9,373 bases of DNA, taken from contig USGC01000058.1 in the NCBI GenBank assembly GCA_900554095.1, forward strand, positions 1 to 9,373, read 5' to 3'. Under the pieces are notes generated by a model, which saw only the letters and a program-made list of their open reading frames with translations, was not told the DNA's origin and made no database searches. The position numbers were made by a program, and so were the translations under genes. The stretch is from an uncultured bacterium (GTDB lineage: Bacteria; Cyanobacteriota; Vampirovibrionia; Gastranaerophilales; Gastranaerophilaceae). Position 1 is the first letter of the stretch. Every line of letters begins with the position of its first letter. Shown here in pieces: positions 7,173 through 9,373 of this stretch.

Positions 7173-7918
7173 GAATACCTCCAGTAAGTACTATGGGTTC
7201 TAAAGCCTACGATATGATTAAAAAACCTATTAGATGGTTCGCAGATTTGCCTTACCAAAAAAATACAATTAACCAAAAATTCCAAGATCAAAAGAAAAAT
7301 ATTGCATTCATTTCAGGTTTAGGCGTATTTTCTATTATCCTGAAAGACGGTCTTGGCTGCTATTTATACGTAAAACAAAGTCTGGCTAATGACAAAATTC
7401 CTGAAGATAAAAGAAAATTTGTTGCAGCATTAGACCTAGCAAACGGCGGGTTGATGATTTTAATGCAAATCTTGATGACTTATACAATTTCTAAAAAAAC
7501 TGTTCAAGAAAAAATGTTCAACAAGCTGTTTGATAAATTCTTCAACCGCGGCGCATCCAAAAGTATGCAAGCTATTATGGAAAAGAAAGCAGAACTCGCA
7601 GGAATTAAAGGTAATCAACGCTTCCATAGGGCATTTGAAGGCTTTAGAGATGCATCATTAACAGCATTTGGCGGCTTGACAGCTCTCATTGCGGCAACAA
7701 CAGTTGGTAAACGTATAATTACTCCGTTTATCGCAACACCTCTGGCTGACAAAACAAAAGCCTGGATGTGCCGCAACGATAAGCCGGTACAAACCCATAA
7801 AGATACTAAAAATACCTATGACCGCGAGGTTGCAGCTGCGGAAAAATACAGCATTAACCCACAAGATGATAAAAACAAAGAAACCAATCTTATTAAAAAC
7901 TTAAAAATTTCTGCCTAA
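7169..7918 (+). CDS. Uncharacterised 249-aa membrane protein, likely paralog and partner of the 466-aa protein
   Basis: No known family recognised. The start overlaps the preceding stop as ATGA, with GAGGTG about 7 bases upstream inside the previous gene, indicating translational coupling. Hydrophobic segments lie at about 44-68, 83-107 and 164-190. The loop between the first two contains KIPEDKR (76-82), which lines up with KTDEDTR (85-91) in the 466-aa protein. Continuing ungapped from there, A, L, Q and T also match at B86/A95, B95/A104, B100/A109 and B104/A113. A short basic helical region (108-160) replaces the roughly 290-residue insertion of its neighbour. The C-terminal 50 residues are polar and charged, probably cytoplasmic. 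The gene ends tail-to-tail over the stop of the converging SerA-like gene. Paralogy is inferred from layout and a short motif, not proven. Confidence 0.85.
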   Translation: MRIPPVSTMGSKAYDMIKKPIRWFADLPYQKNTINQKFQDQKKNIAFISGLGVFSIILKDGLGCYLYVKQSLANDKIPEDKRKFVAALDLANGGLMILMQILMTYTISKKTVQEKMFNKLFDKFFNRGASKSMQAIMEKKAELAGIKGNQRFHRAFEGFRDASLTAFGGLTALIAATTVGKRIITPFIATPLADKTKAWMCRNDKPVQTHKDTKNTYDREVAAAEKYSINPQDDKNKETNLIKNLKISA

Positions 7919-8865
7919 TGAGTTATAACAGGAGTTTTGGCTGGTTTTCCTGATAAAACATCAACAGTTTGTCTTGCGACATCTTCTGCAACCTTAATTT
8001 GCGCTTCCTTTGTACTTGCGCCCAAATGCGGTACCATAATTATATTGTCGCTACAATGATAGAGCGGTGAATTGATTACATCCGGTTCATCCACAATTAC
8101 ATCCAGCGCCGCTCCGGTTAAGTGTTTCTGCTGCAAGCTTTCTTTTAAAGCCGCTTCATTAATAATTCCGCCGCGTGCACAATTTATTATCTTTGCGCCT
8201 TTTTTGATTTTGTAAATATTATCTTTATTTATTAAATCTGTTGTCTGCTTATTTTTAGGGACATGAACCGTAATATAATCAGAGTTTGCCAAAAGATCTT
8301 CTAAATTTTCAATGTATTTAGCACCGCCGGACAAAACCTTATTTTTATCGGCAAAAGGGTCAAAAACTATAACATCCATTTTAAATGCTTTAGCTATTTC
8401 AGCAACGCGGCTGCCAATCTTTCCATAGCCAATAACACCAAGGGTTTTGCCCAAAAGTTCACAACCAACAAATTGCGCACGTTCAAATTTACCCTCATGC
8501 ATAGATTCATAAGCCTGAGGAATGTTTCTGGAAAGCGCCAGAACCATTGCAATTGTATGTTCTGCTGTCGCTTCCGTGTTGCCGTCAGGGGAATTTACAA
8601 CAACAATTCCTTTTTTATATGCGTAAGCTACATCTATATTATCAACACCAACGCCAGCGCGTGCAATAATTTTCAAATTTTTTGCTGCCTCTATAACATC
8701 GGCTGTTACTTTTGTCATGTTGCGTAAAATTATTCCATCATATTCAGGTATAATTTCCATTAATTTATCCGGCGAAGGGGTTTTCATAACGACAGGTTCA
8801 ATACCTGCTTCATGCAAAATTTTTTCTGCGATTTCATTTACATTGTCGACAATTAAAACTTTCAT
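7915..8865 (-). CDS. serA: D-3-phosphoglycerate dehydrogenase-like 2-hydroxyacid dehydrogenase, ACT-less short form
   Basis: NAD-dependent D-2-hydroxyacid dehydrogenase that most probably oxidises 3-phosphoglycerate to 3-phosphohydroxypyruvate, the first step of serine synthesis, in the cytoplasm. In the 316-aa product, the Rossmann loop GVIGYGKIG is at 143-151, followed by the NAD-ribose-binding acidic residue in VFDP (D169). The catalytic trio is present: R231 in NCARGGIINE, E260 in DEP and H280 in PHLGAST. ARAGVGVDNID (68-78) and NTEATAEHT (96-104) match SerA better than lactate or formate dehydrogenases. The protein stops right after the catalytic domain, so the C-terminal ACT (and ASB) domains of longer SerA forms (about 410-530 aa) are absent. 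Serine feedback through ACT is therefore not expected. AAGGGG lies 8 bases before the ATG. A possible -10 (TATAGA, 8888-8893) has no clear -35. Hydroxypyruvate/glyoxylate reductase activity is the alternative. Confidence 0.85.
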   Translation of the reverse strand: MKVLIVDNVNEIAEKILHEAGIEPVVMKTPSPDKLMEIIPEYDGIILRNMTKVTADVIEAAKNLKIIARAGVGVDNIDVAYAYKKGIVVVNSPDGNTEATAEHTIAMVLALSRNIPQAYESMHEGKFERAQFVGCELLGKTLGVIGYGKIGSRVAEIAKAFKMDVIVFDPFADKNKVLSGGAKYIENLEDLLANSDYITVHVPKNKQTTDLINKDNIYKIKKGAKIINCARGGIINEAALKESLQQKHLTGAALDVIVDEPDVINSPLYHCSDNIIMVPHLGASTKEAQIKVAEDVARQTVDVLSGKPAKTPVITH

Positions 8866-8899
8866 AATTTACACCCCTTTTACAAATTCTATACAAATT

Positions 8900-8924
8900 A
8901 AAAAAGGCGCCATTGGGCACCTTT
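8900..8924 (-). terminator. Rho-independent terminator after the 115-aa gene
   Basis: Read on the minus strand, AAAGGTGCC (plus 8916-8924) pairs with GGCGCCTTT (plus 8903-8911) around the loop CAAT. The stem is 9 bp with one G-U pair, and the run of six U includes the last three stem bases. On the plus strand the same position is a C-A mismatch, so the hairpin is best formed by minus-strand RNA. It lies 10 bases after the stop codon of the 115-aa gene and 35 bases before the serA start, which separates the two transcription units. Confidence 0.85.
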
Positions 8925-8933
8925 CTGATTATT

Positions 8934-9281
8934 TTAAAATGGTTTTGTTTGATTCAACTTCAACCGCAAATCTCTGAAACGTGCAATATCTTCCTGAGTT
9001 TTGCCCGATTCTTTAAAAACAGCCTTGGTAGACGGATGAACCATCAAAACATAATCCATATGGATTTCTAAAAAATTATATTTTCTTGGAGATTGATTAG
9101 AATTTCTGGGATAGATTTCCGCATTTGTAACAGCGAGAAATCGTCTTTCTCTATCGTTCAGCAAATCTGTTAATTCGCGGTTTGTATTTGTATACTTTGA
9201 AACATGCACCACGCCTTTTATATCATGATCTGCGGTGAGGATAGAAACCTCTATTGGAACTGTATCAATGTTTTTAGCCAT
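8934..9281 (-). CDS. Small uncharacterised protein (115 aa)
   Basis: A soluble protein with no signal peptide or membrane segment. Residues 9-85 alternate hydrophobic and polar positions, suggesting a small beta-rich fold: VEVSILTAD-like strand, then G-V-V-H-V (23-27), NRELTDLLN (34-42), RFLAVTNAEIY (47-57) and a last strand around YVLMVHPS (77-84). The pattern of a strand, a Gly, another strand, then R-x-x-x-D-L-L and a phenylalanine-led strand resembles the DUF6812-type family of short unknown proteins; I offer that as a resemblance only. The C-terminal 30 residues (KESGKTQEDIARFRDLRLKL) look helical and charged. The start has AAAGG about 8 bases upstream, a strong promoter ahead and a terminator behind, so it is probably a stand-alone transcript. 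Confidence 0.82.
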   Translation of the reverse strand: MAKNIDTVPIEVSILTADHDIKGVVHVSKYTNTNRELTDLLNDRERRFLAVTNAEIYPRNSNQSPRKYNFLEIHMDYVLMVHPSTKAVFKESGKTQEDIARFRDLRLKLNQTKPF

Positions 9282-9309
9282 TTTTTTACCTTTATTTACT
9301 TATTGTTTT

Positions 9310-9338
9310 ATTATAGTATACTTTTTCAAACTTGTCTA
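9310..9338 (-). promoter_or_regulatory. Strong sigma70-type promoter of the 115-aa gene
   Basis: Minus-strand -35 TAGACA (plus 9333-9338, 5 of 6 consensus), a 17-base spacer and a perfect -10 TATAAT (plus 9310-9315). The expected start near 9303 gives a leader of about 20 bases containing the AAAGG ribosome-binding site. This is the best promoter match in the window. Confidence 0.78.
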
Positions 9339-9373
9339 TATGTTAAATTTTGTCAATTCTTTTTCCCATTCTT

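Noticed and set aside
9351..9356. Perfect TTGACA hexamer on the minus strand, upstream of the 115-aa gene.
   Set aside because: No acceptable -10 lies 16-18 bases downstream of it. The TAGACA/TATAAT pair explains the promoter better.
9336..9373. Possible C-terminal end of another minus-strand gene (reading EWEKELTKFNI then TAG).
   Set aside because: Only 12 codons are visible, and the other two minus frames also end in stops within this stretch. There is no way to choose without the sequence beyond the edge.

Overview
The window is an AT-rich, gene-dense bacterial segment that uses the standard code (TGA as stop, TGG for Trp). The best guess at origin is a gut-type non-photosynthetic cyanobacterium (Vampirovibrionia/Melainabacteria, order Gastranaerophilales). 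That rests on overall style and on the 466-aa protein, whose start carries a short PxFKA-type motif that I associate with that group from memory. A low-GC Firmicute is the main alternative, because the pgpH-ybeY-dgkA gene order is common there. No marker in the window settles the question. There are no tRNAs, rRNAs, insertion sequences, CRISPR arrays or phage genes.

Left block (1-4016, all minus strand): a four-gene operon reading GT2 glycosyltransferase -> pgpH-type 7TM-HD phosphodiesterase -> ybeY -> dgkA. The genes are tightly packed: 26 bases between the first two, a TAATG stop/start overlap, then 11 bases. dgkA runs off the left edge. The operon starts from a 67-base intergenic region (4017-4083) that also serves a plus-strand, multi-membrane-span GT-C glycosyltransferase (4084-5700, TTG start). 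A perfect palindrome, ATTATATAAT, provides a -10 hexamer for both directions. Functionally, the GT2 enzyme (lipid-linked sugar synthesis), the GT-C enzyme (which uses such donors) and DgkA (undecaprenol/diacylglycerol phosphorylation) all meet at the polyprenyl-phosphate carrier. PgpH would adjust c-di-AMP, and YbeY acts in rRNA maturation.

Middle block (5701-7918, plus strand): a two-gene operon with an ATGA overlap, encoding membrane proteins of 466 and 249 aa that I cannot assign to a characterised family. Both have two hydrophobic segments near the N terminus joined by a charged loop with the pattern K-x-x-E-D-x-R, and a third hydrophobic segment near the C terminus. They look like divergent paralogs, with a Lys/Asn-rich helical insertion of about 290 residues in the larger one. 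A (TA)6 tract lies in the upstream region. This pair is the most likely undescribed content of the window.

Right block (7915-9373, minus strand): a short D-3-phosphoglycerate dehydrogenase (SerA-like) without an ACT domain, converging on the unknown pair with a 4-base tail-to-tail overlap. Upstream of it is a 115-aa protein of unknown function with a strong sigma70-type promoter and its own Rho-independent terminator.
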